From the NCBI GenBank assembly GCA_023393715.1, contig JAEXCD010000120.1:1-9634 (forward strand): DNA of 9,634 nucleotides. Reading direction: 5' to 3'. Each line of letters opens with the position of its first letter. Position 1 is the stretch's first letter. The notes beneath the pieces were generated by a model, which was not told the DNA's origin, ran no database searches, and saw only the letters and a program-made list of their open reading frames with translations. The DNA is from Bacillota bacterium. GTDB lineage: Bacteria; Bacillota; Clostridia; Tissierellales; Peptoniphilaceae. The position numbers and the translations under genes were made by a program. Below, in pieces: positions 1 through 5,990 of this stretch.

Positions 1-171
1 AGCTATAACGGAGCCTTTCTGTCCATGAACTGGGATTTGCTGTCCTTTTTTTCGGAGCAGTTCGGGCAGAAGATGCCGGAGGATCCGTTGTTTGACCGAA
101 TCCGGCAAAATCAGGAATATGTGCACGCCTGTTTCCTCGACGAACGGGTGCAGTGCGTATTTGAAGGATAG
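1..171 (+). CDS. 3' end of an unrecognised protein gene (partial)
   Basis: Frame 1 is open from the first base of the window to a TAG stop at 169-171, giving the last 56 residues of a protein whose start lies outside the window. The visible part is rich in aromatic and acidic residues (SYNGAFLSMNWDLLSFFSEQ, later DERVQCVFEG) and has no signal peptide, membrane segment or metal motif that I recognise. It ends 32 bases before the start of the PPC-domain gene, with a ribosome binding site but no terminator between them, so the two are probably cotranscribed. I do not recognise the family and assign no function. Base composition matches the neighbouring genes. Confidence 0.6.
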   Translation, partial: SYNGAFLSMNWDLLSFFSEQFGQKMPEDPLFDRIRQNQEYVHACFLDERVQCVFEG

Positions 172-203
172 GGACAAAACGAAACCGACAAAGGAGGCGT
201 TTT

Positions 204-629
204 ATGGAATACCGTCATTTTGGAGATACCTATGTCGTCCGGCTGGACCGCGGCGAGGAGGTGATTGCGGCGCTGACCGAATTATGTCAGAAGGAACAGA
301 TTCAGCTCGGAACCGTAACGGGGCTGGGGGCATCGGATCACGTTGTCGTCGGCCTGTACCATGTCGAAGAGCGCCGCTATGACAAAAAGCTGATTGAAAA
401 GCCGATGGAAATCACGTCGCTGGTCGGCAACATTTCGACCAGAGAGGGAGAAACGTACCTGCATCTGCACATCAATCTATGCGATGAAAGCCTCAATGCG
501 TTCGGCGGACACCTCAACGAATGCCGCATTTCGGCGACGGGCGAGCTTTTTGTCCGGAAAATCGACGGCCGCGTGGAGCGAAGGGTCGATGAAGAGGAGA
601 CGGGCCTGAACCTCTACCGCTTCCTGTAG
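204..629 (+). CDS. PPC/DUF296 domain protein (putative DNA-binding)
   Basis: This 141-residue protein is a single PPC (plant and prokaryote conserved, DUF296) domain. The hallmarks are the glycine-rich GTVTGLGA stretch near residues 36-43, the LHLH pair at 86-89 and the GGHL motif at 101-104; in family structures such histidines cluster at a site that can bind metal. Plant members carry an AT-hook before this domain and bind AT-rich DNA; prokaryotic members are usually stand-alone trimers of uncertain role, and no AT-hook or other DNA-binding motif is present here. The start is supported by an AAGGAGG site at 191-197, seven bases before the ATG. It lies 32 bases after an unrecognised gene and 139 bases before the desulfoferrodoxin gene. 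The family call is firm; a regulatory function is inference only. Confidence 0.85.
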   Translation: MEYRHFGDTYVVRLDRGEEVIAALTELCQKEQIQLGTVTGLGASDHVVVGLYHVEERRYDKKLIEKPMEITSLVGNISTREGETYLHLHINLCDESLNAFGGHLNECRISATGELFVRKIDGRVERRVDEEETGLNLYRFL

Positions 630-768
630 GGAACCGGAGCGCGGAGGGCTTCGGCGAGGATATCGCATTAAAAAAGTAGGAATTTGGCAAAACGTGTGTA
701 TTTTCCCGTTTTTAGGGTAAACAAGGAGTGGACAGAGTTTCCAACAAACACAATCAGGAGGATTCGGA

Positions 769-1134
769 ATGTATTTTTACCAGTGCAAAGAAACAAAGGA
801 CGTTATTATCACGCTCAAGCCGATGGCGGATCTGAGCTGCTGCGGGCAGGCGGTGCGCGAGCTGCGCGCGGGAACGACGGACGCGGCGCTTGAAAAGCAC
901 GTTCCGGCGGTGGAGCGCAAGGGCAACTCCCTGCACGTTCAGGTCGGCGAGGTCGAGCACCCGATGCTCGAAGAGCATTATATCGGGCTTATCTGCACGG
1001 TTCAGGGCGACCGCGTACAGATGGTGCGGCTCGCTCCGGGACAGAAGCCGGTCGCGGATTTTGTCGTCGAGGATGGCCCGGTGGAGGTTTATGAATACTG
1101 CAACCTGCACGGGCTGTGGAAAGCAGAGGCATAA
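769..1134 (+). CDS. dfx: Desulfoferrodoxin / superoxide reductase with altered centre I
   Basis: This 121-residue protein reduces superoxide to hydrogen peroxide without producing oxygen, a cytoplasmic defence typical of anaerobes. The catalytic neelaredoxin domain is intact: EKHVP gives Glu42, Lys43 and His44, EVEHPMLEEHYI gives His64 and His70, and YCNLHGLW gives Cys111 and His114, which together make the His4-Cys iron site. The N-terminal desulforedoxin-like domain normally holds four cysteines (CxxC and CC). Here only Cys6, Cys24 and Cys25 remain, and the CxxC partner position is Thr9, in a segment (CKETKDV) where the family usually reads CxxCG. The protein is therefore intermediate between two-iron desulfoferrodoxins and class III enzymes lacking centre I. 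A CAGGAGGA ribosome binding site lies just before the ATG. A strong terminator follows about 35 bases downstream, so the gene ends its transcript. Confidence 0.93.
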   Translation: MYFYQCKETKDVIITLKPMADLSCCGQAVRELRAGTTDAALEKHVPAVERKGNSLHVQVGEVEHPMLEEHYIGLICTVQGDRVQMVRLAPGQKPVADFVVEDGPVEVYEYCNLHGLWKAEA

Positions 1135-1167
1135 TCCGTCCCGCACATCGTGAATACAACAGGAAAA

Positions 1168-1201
1168 AAAACAGGATCGCCCTGAAGCGATCCTGTTTTT
1201 T
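1168..1201. terminator. Bidirectional intrinsic terminator between dfx and the VWA gene
   Basis: A perfect 11-bp stem (AACAGGATCGC paired with GCGATCCTGTT) closes a 6-base loop at 1181-1186. It is followed by a run of six T on the plus strand and preceded by a run of eight A, which becomes a T-run on the minus strand. It lies between the converging dfx and VWA genes, only 7 bases past the VWA stop codon, and can end transcription from both sides. Confidence 0.9.
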
Positions 1202-1207
1202 GGTGCG

Positions 1208-2956
1208 TTATCCGGCGTTTTTGATTTCCGCGCGCAGAAAGGTCGATACGATGTCGGCGAAGCGCTCCGTCTTTTTGACGTAGACGAAGGAAGAGCCGTA
1301 GATGCGGTGCGCGGCGGGCAAATCCTCTTCTTCGCCGGTGAAGACGCCGAGCACCGCCGAGCCCTCCTGACGGATGCGGCGGACGGCACGCGCGGCATCG
1401 TCAATGGCGCGCTCTCCGCTGTAGGAATCCGATTTATCAAAGCGTCGGGTATTGACGCCGGCGCGTTCGTCAAAGGGCTTTCCGTCGGACAGGACGATGA
1501 GGGCGTGCGCCGATTTGGGCCGGTCCTTCATTCGCTCCTGCAGCACGCGGAGGGCAAAGCCGTCTCGGTTGGCGGCATCCGGAAAGTACTCGAACAGGCG
1601 ATCCGCGTTTTTCTGATCGGCATAATCCAGATACTGATGCAGAATCGTGTAGCCCTGCTGGCTTTGAAAGGAGCAGGCGCGCACGGGGATGCGGCATTCC
1701 TGAAGCGCACGCGCCAGAATATAGCCCTGCAGGGCGACGGAGCTTTGGCGATCCTGCTGGGATGCGGAGGCATCGAGAAGCAGGTCGACGCAGAGCGTGC
1801 CGGGCTCCTCGTGGCTTCGGTGTGTAAAGACGCGGCCATCCGTCGTGTGCAGCGACTTCCAAACCAGGCCGGCGATCAGATCGCCGCTCCGGTCCCTCAG
1901 GCAGGAATCGTCCAGCTCGTTGAGGATGGTGTTGAGAATGCGGTCGCGAAGCCGCGCTATGGCACGGTGTACCTGAGGCCGCCGCTCCTCTGCATACAGG
2001 CGGTTCGCGCCTGCGGCTTCGCGGAGGAGGCGCCTTCGAAAATCGGTTGCGGCCTCGGGCAGTGTGCCGTCGGTGACGAGAAGCCGGGCTTTTTCATGTA
2101 TGCCGACTGCGGCGCTCAGCTCCAGCTGTCGAAGCTGCCGCTCGGGAAGAAGGGGCCGGCCGTACTGCGCTTCGATGAAACGACGAAGCTCCTGCTCGTT
2201 TTTTTCCTTTTGGGAGAGCGGAAAAGGGTGCTCCCGATCATCGTTTCGTTTGGTATCGTCCAGATAAATGTTGGCGGTGAACTCCGCGGATTCAATCGCA
2301 AATTGTTTTTCGATTTCCGATTCGTCATCGGTGGTGCCGAGCTCGCGGCGCTGCAGCTTTTTCTTTTCGACCGCCTCCTTCAGCTCCTGCTGCGCCTGTA
2401 ATGAGGGGTTGAAGTGAAATTGCTCGCGCAGCAGCTGGTGGAAACGCTCAATGAGCTCCTCAGTATCGAAGGGGGCGAGCGCCTCGAGCGCGTTGAGGAG
2501 GCGCAGCGGAAAGGGCGACAGCTTTGGCACCTCGCCGAGGATCCGTTCTGCGTGACCCAGCTGCAATGCCTCGATCTCGCGATGCGGCGCGGTGATCGAA
2601 AAACGACGGCGAATGCGCAGCGCGTCCTGTTTGCGCAAAAAATCATAGGCGGGGCGCAGCGTGCGCATGCGAAGCGCACAGCCGCTTTCGATACTCAGTG
2701 CCAGCAGCTCCTCGAATAGCGCCGCCTCGGGGTGCTGATCGCGGAGGTAACTTCGAAAGACGGAGAGCAGCGCTTCATCGTAAAACAGGTGCGTCGCTCC
2801 GGCAACGGCGTTCTGGTACAGATCGAGTGTGCCGTCCGTGGTCTGATGAGCTGAAGCCGGCTGCCAATCATACCGTTCGGAGACGGTCCACTGGATATTA
2901 TGCGCGCGCTCGACGAGGTCATCGCCCGGCGTTTTCGGAATGCGCCCGTCAGTCAT
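1208..2956 (-). CDS. VWA-domain protein, CobT/NorD-like partner of the MoxR ATPase
   Basis: The 582-residue product has a long helical, charged N-terminal region (about 1-380) and a C-terminal von Willebrand factor A domain (about 385-575). The VWA domain carries the metal-binding MIDAS motif DASAS (Asp395, Ser397, Ser399), an NRDGFAL motif near 463-469 where CobT and NorD also carry Asp rather than the canonical Thr, and LSDGKP with Asp491. Proteins of this architecture (NorD, CbbO, CobT) pair with a MoxR-class ATPase, recognise a client protein and help insert or activate its metal centre. The ATG overlaps the ATPase stop (ATGACTGA), so translation is probably coupled; the visible Shine-Dalgarno is weak (GGAG). 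No nor, cbb or cob client gene is adjacent. There is no signal peptide or membrane segment, so it is probably cytoplasmic. The client is unknown; annotation as 'nitric oxide reductase activation protein' would go beyond the evidence. Confidence 0.88.
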   Translation of the reverse strand: MTDGRIPKTPGDDLVERAHNIQWTVSERYDWQPASAHQTTDGTLDLYQNAVAGATHLFYDEALLSVFRSYLRDQHPEAALFEELLALSIESGCALRMRTLRPAYDFLRKQDALRIRRRFSITAPHREIEALQLGHAERILGEVPKLSPFPLRLLNALEALAPFDTEELIERFHQLLREQFHFNPSLQAQQELKEAVEKKKLQRRELGTTDDESEIEKQFAIESAEFTANIYLDDTKRNDDREHPFPLSQKEKNEQELRRFIEAQYGRPLLPERQLRQLELSAAVGIHEKARLLVTDGTLPEAATDFRRRLLREAAGANRLYAEERRPQVHRAIARLRDRILNTILNELDDSCLRDRSGDLIAGLVWKSLHTTDGRVFTHRSHEEPGTLCVDLLLDASASQQDRQSSVALQGYILARALQECRIPVRACSFQSQQGYTILHQYLDYADQKNADRLFEYFPDAANRDGFALRVLQERMKDRPKSAHALIVLSDGKPFDERAGVNTRRFDKSDSYSGERAIDDAARAVRRIRQEGSAVLGVFTGEEEDLPAAHRIYGSSFVYVKKTERFADIVSTFLRAEIKNAG

Positions 2957-3875
2957 TCGAGACTCCGGGGAACAGATCCTCGGCCTTCAGCTGCGCCGGA
3001 AGGCGCAGGCGAATGACGTCGCGGACGAGCTCCTGCTCAAAGGGATCAAAGGATTTGTTGACCAGCCCCATATCCAATGCGGCAAACGGGTTGAGCCCGT
3101 TCGAGATGAGCTTCAGCGCGGACAGGAGGCCGCGCAGATCGACCGGCTTGGTCGAAATCTCCGCATTCTCATTTTTTTGCTGCAGGTCGTGAAACAGCAG
3201 GGCGAACTGCTCCAGCCACGTCTGCGCCAATGAGGGGAAGGCCTCGAGGAGCAGCTTTTTGAGCTGTGTCGTTCCGATTGCGGGGACCTGAATGACGACA
3301 AAGCGGGAGGTCAGCGCCTCGTTGAGCTCCCGCGTGCCGATGTAGCCATAGTTCATCGTGGCGATAAAACGGGTTTCGGGGCGGAGCGGGATGCGCTCAT
3401 ACCCCGGCACATCGATCAGGCGGCGGTAATCCAGGGTGGCATGCAGTACCGCCAGCGCGTCGTTTCGCGCCATGTTGATCTCGTCGAGGATGCCGAAGCC
3501 GCCGGATTCCGCGCAGCGCGCGATCGGCCCCTTGCGCAGGGAGACGCGCCCGTCAAGAAAGGTATCGGTGCCGATGAGCGAGGCCGAATCGGTATTGACG
3601 TGAAAGCTGACATTCCAGCTGGGGCGCTGAAAAATCCACGCCAAATTGTCGGCCAAAATGTTTTTTCCCGTGGCCTTATTGCCGACGAGAAGCAGGTTCT
3701 CACCGGACAGAAGCGCGGTGATCGCCTGCTCCCACACCGGCGCGCCGTAGTAGAAAAAGGGAGGGCGCTGGATGCGCGGCAGATCCGCTTCATCCGCGGG
3801 ATGCGCCGCCACAAACTCCTTTACCTGCTCAATGAGCGCGGGGCGAACGCCCTGCTCCAGTAACAATTCAAACAT
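2949..3875 (-). CDS. MoxR-family AAA+ ATPase
   Basis: The 308-residue product is an AAA+ ATPase of the MoxR class (NorQ/CbbQ/CobS-like). Visible elements in order are a Walker A loop GNKATGKN at 65-72, a Walker B motif GFGILDE with Asp131 and Glu132, a sensor 1 segment ATMNYGY with Asn175, a probable arginine finger in TSRF (Arg191) and a probable sensor 2 arginine in VDLRGL (Arg248). Walker A ends in Lys-Asn rather than the more usual Lys-Thr or Lys-Ser. Such ATPases form hexameric rings that work with a VWA protein to remodel a client; here the VWA gene follows with an 8-bp overlap. The start is supported by a GAGGAGG site (3882-3888 on this strand), six bases before the ATG. Length is normal for the class. 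Family assignment is firm; the substrate is unknown. Confidence 0.93.
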   Translation of the reverse strand: MFELLLEQGVRPALIEQVKEFVAAHPADEADLPRIQRPPFFYYGAPVWEQAITALLSGENLLLVGNKATGKNILADNLAWIFQRPSWNVSFHVNTDSASLIGTDTFLDGRVSLRKGPIARCAESGGFGILDEINMARNDALAVLHATLDYRRLIDVPGYERIPLRPETRFIATMNYGYIGTRELNEALTSRFVVIQVPAIGTTQLKKLLLEAFPSLAQTWLEQFALLFHDLQQKNENAEISTKPVDLRGLLSALKLISNGLNPFAALDMGLVNKSFDPFEQELVRDVIRLRLPAQLKAEDLFPGVSND

Positions 3876-3895
3876 AGAACCTCCTCAGTCTATGA

Positions 3896-3924
3896 ATAAT
3901 CCATTCTTCTCCATATAAAATCAA
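3896..3924 (-). promoter_or_regulatory. Candidate sigma-A promoter for the MoxR-VWA operon
   Basis: On the minus strand, TTGATT (3919-3924) and GATTAT (3896-3901) are separated by 17 bases, each matching the consensus at 4 of 6 positions. The pair sits about 20 bases upstream of the MoxR start. The local sequence is AT-rich, so chance matches are likely and other hexamers are possible. Confidence 0.3.
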
Positions 3925-3943
3925 CATTTCATAAAACGGGCCA

Positions 3944-3977
3944 CAAAAAAAGTGACAGGATACGCATACCCTGCCAC
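3944..3977 (-). terminator. Intrinsic terminator of the DUF6465-like gene
   Basis: Reading the minus strand, GTGGCAGG pairs with CCTGTCAC (one G-T pair), and the stem can extend inward by about three weaker pairs to a 4-base loop. A run of seven T follows. It lies 20 bases past the stop codon of the 65-residue gene and upstream of the MoxR promoter region, so it isolates the two transcripts. Confidence 0.82.
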
Positions 3978-3997
3978 GTCGTACGGCAAACACCTTA

Positions 3998-4195
3998 TTA
4001 GAGAATAATTTCTCCACGTTCACATTCGTTGATGGCGTAGTAAGCCTTGTGCTCTTCCGGCTTTACGTAAATATCGAGCGTCTGAATGTCCTTCATCTTG
4101 TGTCCGGCGTCGTGCCACTGCTCCTTGGCGATTCGAACAAGCTCTTTCTCGTCGACCTGTTTACCGGAAAACTGGACGTACAAATTCGTCTTCAT
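3998..4195 (-). CDS. Small DUF6465-like conserved protein
   Basis: The 65-residue product begins MKTNLYVQFSGKQVDEKELV and contains an AKEQWHDAGHKMKDI segment followed by LDIYVKPEEHKAYYAINE. This layout matches my recollection of the DUF6465 family, small soluble proteins of unknown function widespread in Clostridia. There is no cysteine motif, membrane segment or signal peptide. Some relatives carry an alanine- or lysine-rich N-terminal extension; this one is only the core. The start is supported by an AAAGGAG site about seven bases before the ATG. It has its own candidate promoter and a strong terminator, so it is probably a monocistronic, well-expressed gene. The coding call is strong; the family name rests on pattern memory. 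Confidence 0.85.
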   Translation of the reverse strand: MKTNLYVQFSGKQVDEKELVRIAKEQWHDAGHKMKDIQTLDIYVKPEEHKAYYAINECERGEIIL

Positions 4196-4237
4196 AAGGC
4201 AGCTCCTTTCGTGTAACAGCTGTGCTGAGCTACAGGA

Positions 4238-4266
4238 ATTCTATCACTCTTGCCGCCTCAATGCAA
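4238..4266 (-). promoter_or_regulatory. Candidate promoter of the DUF6465-like gene
   Basis: On the minus strand, TTGCAT (4261-4266) and TAGAAT (4238-4243) are spaced by exactly 17 bases. The -10 matches the consensus at 5 of 6 positions, the -35 at 3 of 6. It lies about 42 bases upstream of the start codon, leaving a short leader that carries the AAAGGAG site. Confidence 0.45.
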
Positions 4267-4325
4267 AAAAAACACCGAAAACCGAGATGAAGGAACCGGA
4301 CTGGCGCGGAAATTGCTTAATGAAA

Positions 4326-5156
4326 TCAGGCGATTTCACGGAAGCTGTAGAGGGTCCACGTGCGCAGCGAAATTTCATGAAGCTCTGCATGACAATACGA
4401 ACACCGCCCATCCTTTAGAACGAGTGGGGCGCCGCAATTCGGACAGTGATTCATATAGGCCGCTTCATTGGATTCCGAGCTGAGCCGCGCAATGAGATCG
4501 GGATCGTCGACGTGCAGATACGTCACCTCATAGCGGCTTTGCTCCTTCTCGGTCTTGTTTCCCGAGCGAAGCTTTCCGTTCTGTTCGATGAAGTGACGGT
4601 ACTCGATGCCGGTTTGGAAAACCAGACGGCGTTGCCCCGGCTCTTTCGTGTAGCGCGACAGTACCGATTGGTGAACGTGGATATCTTCAAAGTGCTCCTC
4701 GCTGTCCTGCCGCTGAAGATCCTCAATGCGCTGGCGGATCTGCGCGTCGAAGGGGATCGCATCGCTGTGCTCCATCACCGGAAGCTGCTGTGCCGAGATC
4801 ATCTGGAGTGCGCGCTGCAGCTCGCGCGAGGCTCGGGTGCGCAGCTCCTCGACGTTCATATCGGGGAAGTCCTCCTGAAGCATGGGCAGATAGATCCGAT
4901 CCATGCCGTTTAAGGAGCGCGGTCGCTCGATCTTTTCCTCACGGATTTTCCGGAGCGCCTCAGGAAGAGAGCTGCCCAGATAGGAAGCGGAGTATTGCTC
5001 GAGGCGGCGGCGCACGGTACGAAGAGCCGAGTAGCCCAGCGTGATCAACCCCAAAAGGATGAGCAGGAAAACGGCGGCAAAGGGAATCCAGCCTAGAACG
5101 CCGACCAGGATGGCGGCGGCACAGAAAATGAGAAACAGAAAAAAACGTCCTTGCAT
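4326..5156 (-). CDS. Membrane-anchored Tim44-like protein with C-terminal zinc ribbon
   Basis: The 276-residue product has two hydrophobic helices at about residues 5-22 and 25-45, with a basic RTVRRR stretch straight after, which suggests a hairpin anchor with most of the protein in the cytoplasm. The middle contains YLPMLQEDFPDMNVEEL (about 89-105) and a following helical, then beta-rich region, resembling bacterial Tim44-like (mitochondrial import subunit-like) domains. The C-terminal part has a zinc ribbon, CPNCG at 238-242 and CSYC at 252-255. Near the end is an aromatic SLRTWTLYSFRE stretch. A GAGAGGAGT ribosome binding site precedes the ATG. The gene is divergent from mntP and separated from the next minus-strand gene by about 130 bases. 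Function is unknown; a scaffold or protein-handling role at the membrane is inference. The Tim44 link is moderate, the zinc ribbon firm. Confidence 0.8.
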   Translation of the reverse strand: MQGRFFLFLIFCAAAILVGVLGWIPFAAVFLLILLGLITLGYSALRTVRRRLEQYSASYLGSSLPEALRKIREEKIERPRSLNGMDRIYLPMLQEDFPDMNVEELRTRASRELQRALQMISAQQLPVMEHSDAIPFDAQIRQRIEDLQRQDSEEHFEDIHVHQSVLSRYTKEPGQRRLVFQTGIEYRHFIEQNGKLRSGNKTEKEQSRYEVTYLHVDDPDLIARLSSESNEAAYMNHCPNCGAPLVLKDGRCSYCHAELHEISLRTWTLYSFREIA

Positions 5157-5247
5157 GGAAATGACTCCTCTCTTTTACCACGCCCATCATATCATATCCG
5201 TCCCAGGTAAAAAGGGGATTCATGCATAAAATCAGCGGTTTTGATAA

Positions 5248-5276
5248 TTGAAGGGCGGGTGGGGATGTGGTATCGT
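5248..5276 (+). promoter_or_regulatory. Candidate promoter of mntP
   Basis: TTGAAG (5248-5253) and TATCGT (5271-5276) are spaced by 17 bases and lie about 35 bases upstream of the mntP ATG. Both hexamers are only 4 of 6 matches. I could not see a yybP-ykoY manganese riboswitch fold in the 155-base intergenic region; manganese control, if any, would have to act at this promoter. Confidence 0.3.
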
Positions 5277-5311
5277 AATCTGTAACGCATATAGAGTAAG
5301 AGGATTCGAAA

Positions 5312-5875
5312 ATGAGTTGGATTGATTTGCTGCTGATTGCCATCGGCGTATCGATGGACGCCTTTTCGGTGTCGCTGTGCAAGGGATTGTCCGTATCGGA
5401 GCTAAAGGCGCGCCATGCATGGATTGTCGGCGCTTATTTTGGCGGATTTCAGAGCCTGATGCCGGCGATCGGCTATTTTTTCGGACGCTATTTTCAGAGC
5501 CACATCGAGCGGTGGGATCACTGGGTCGTGTTTTTTCTGTTAGCCGTGATCGGCGCCAACATGCTTTGGGAGGCACTCAAAAAGGAGGAGTGCCCGGTCG
5601 GCGATTTTTCGCCTCGAAGCATGCTGCCGCTGGCCGTGGCGACGAGCGTGGACGCGCTGGCCATCGGCATTACCTTCGCGGTGCTGTCGGTCAACGTTTG
5701 GCTGTCCGTGCTGCTTATCGGCGTCTGCACGTTCACCATATCGGCGGCGGGCGTCGTATTGGGGCATCGCGTGGGGCAAAGATATCAGCAGTCGGCGCAG
5801 ATTGCGGGCGGTGTGATCCTGATTTTAATCGGCGTCAAAATTGTTCTGGAGCACCTGCATATTTTGACATTCTGA
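5312..5875 (+). CDS. mntP: MntP manganese efflux pump
   Basis: The 187-residue protein is a six-helix inner-membrane exporter that protects the cell from excess manganese. The two internal repeat halves each carry the family signature: IGVSMDAFSVSLCKGL with Asp16, and ATSVDALAIGITFA with Asp114, acidic residues that in Escherichia coli MntP are needed for transport. Hydrophobic segments fall near residues 4-22, 37-58, 70-88, 104-124, 130-151 and 163-181, and the length is typical. An AAGAGGA site at 5298-5304 supports the ATG. It is divergently arranged with the zinc-ribbon membrane gene and followed 115 bases later by an aminopeptidase gene on the same strand. The stop codon lies inside the first copy of a 20-bp tandem duplication. 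Confidence 0.95.
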   Translation: MSWIDLLLIAIGVSMDAFSVSLCKGLSVSELKARHAWIVGAYFGGFQSLMPAIGYFFGRYFQSHIERWDHWVVFFLLAVIGANMLWEALKKEECPVGDFSPRSMLPLAVATSVDALAIGITFAVLSVNVWLSVLLIGVCTFTISAAGVVLGHRVGQRYQQSAQIAGGVILILIGVKIVLEHLHILTF

Positions 5876-5898
5876 TCGATATTTTGACAGTCTGATCG
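5859..5898. repeat. 20-bp tandem duplication across the mntP stop codon
   Basis: Bases 5859-5878 and 5879-5898 are two adjacent copies of a 20-bp unit starting ATATTTTGAC and ending CTGATCG, differing at a single base (T at 5870, G at 5890). The first copy encodes the last codons and stop of mntP, so the extra copy is untranslated in that frame. Confidence 0.9.
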
Positions 5899-5978
5899 GA
5901 CGGGCGGTCATGCCGCGGCACAGAGCGCTTCAAGAGGGGCCGAAGCACCGCTTTTCGAGCAAAGTGAGCGAACTGAAC

Positions 5979-5985
5979 GAGGAGG
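5979..5985 (+). promoter_or_regulatory. Ribosome binding site that sets the M18 aminopeptidase start
   Basis: GAGGAGG lies five bases before the ATG at 5991. The upstream in-frame ATG at 5910 has no comparable site, which favours the shorter protein. Confidence 0.85.
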
Positions 5986-5990
5986 AAGCC

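Noticed and set aside
754..1473. A 239-codon minus-strand frame across dfx and the end of the VWA gene
   Set aside because: It runs through the bidirectional terminator and overlaps two clear genes in other frames; its arginine- and serine-rich composition is typical of a shadow frame.
1307..2401. A 364-codon open frame on the plus strand inside the VWA gene
   Set aside because: It lies wholly antisense to the well-supported VWA gene, shows no recognisable domain or ribosome binding site, and its openness is explained by the GC-rich codon bias of the real gene.
5157..5311. A possible yybP-ykoY manganese riboswitch ahead of mntP
   Set aside because: I looked for the conserved paired elements of that riboswitch and could not see them; the space is also short and contains a plausible plain promoter.
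5377..5895. A 172-codon plus-strand frame within mntP
   Set aside because: It is a shifted frame over the conserved MntP coding sequence, with arginine- and glycine-rich shadow composition and no ribosome binding site.
5910..5990. A 27-residue N-terminal extension of the M18 aminopeptidase
   Set aside because: The upstream ATG lacks a ribosome binding site, the extension has no family match, and GAGGAGG sits correctly before the ATG at 5991.
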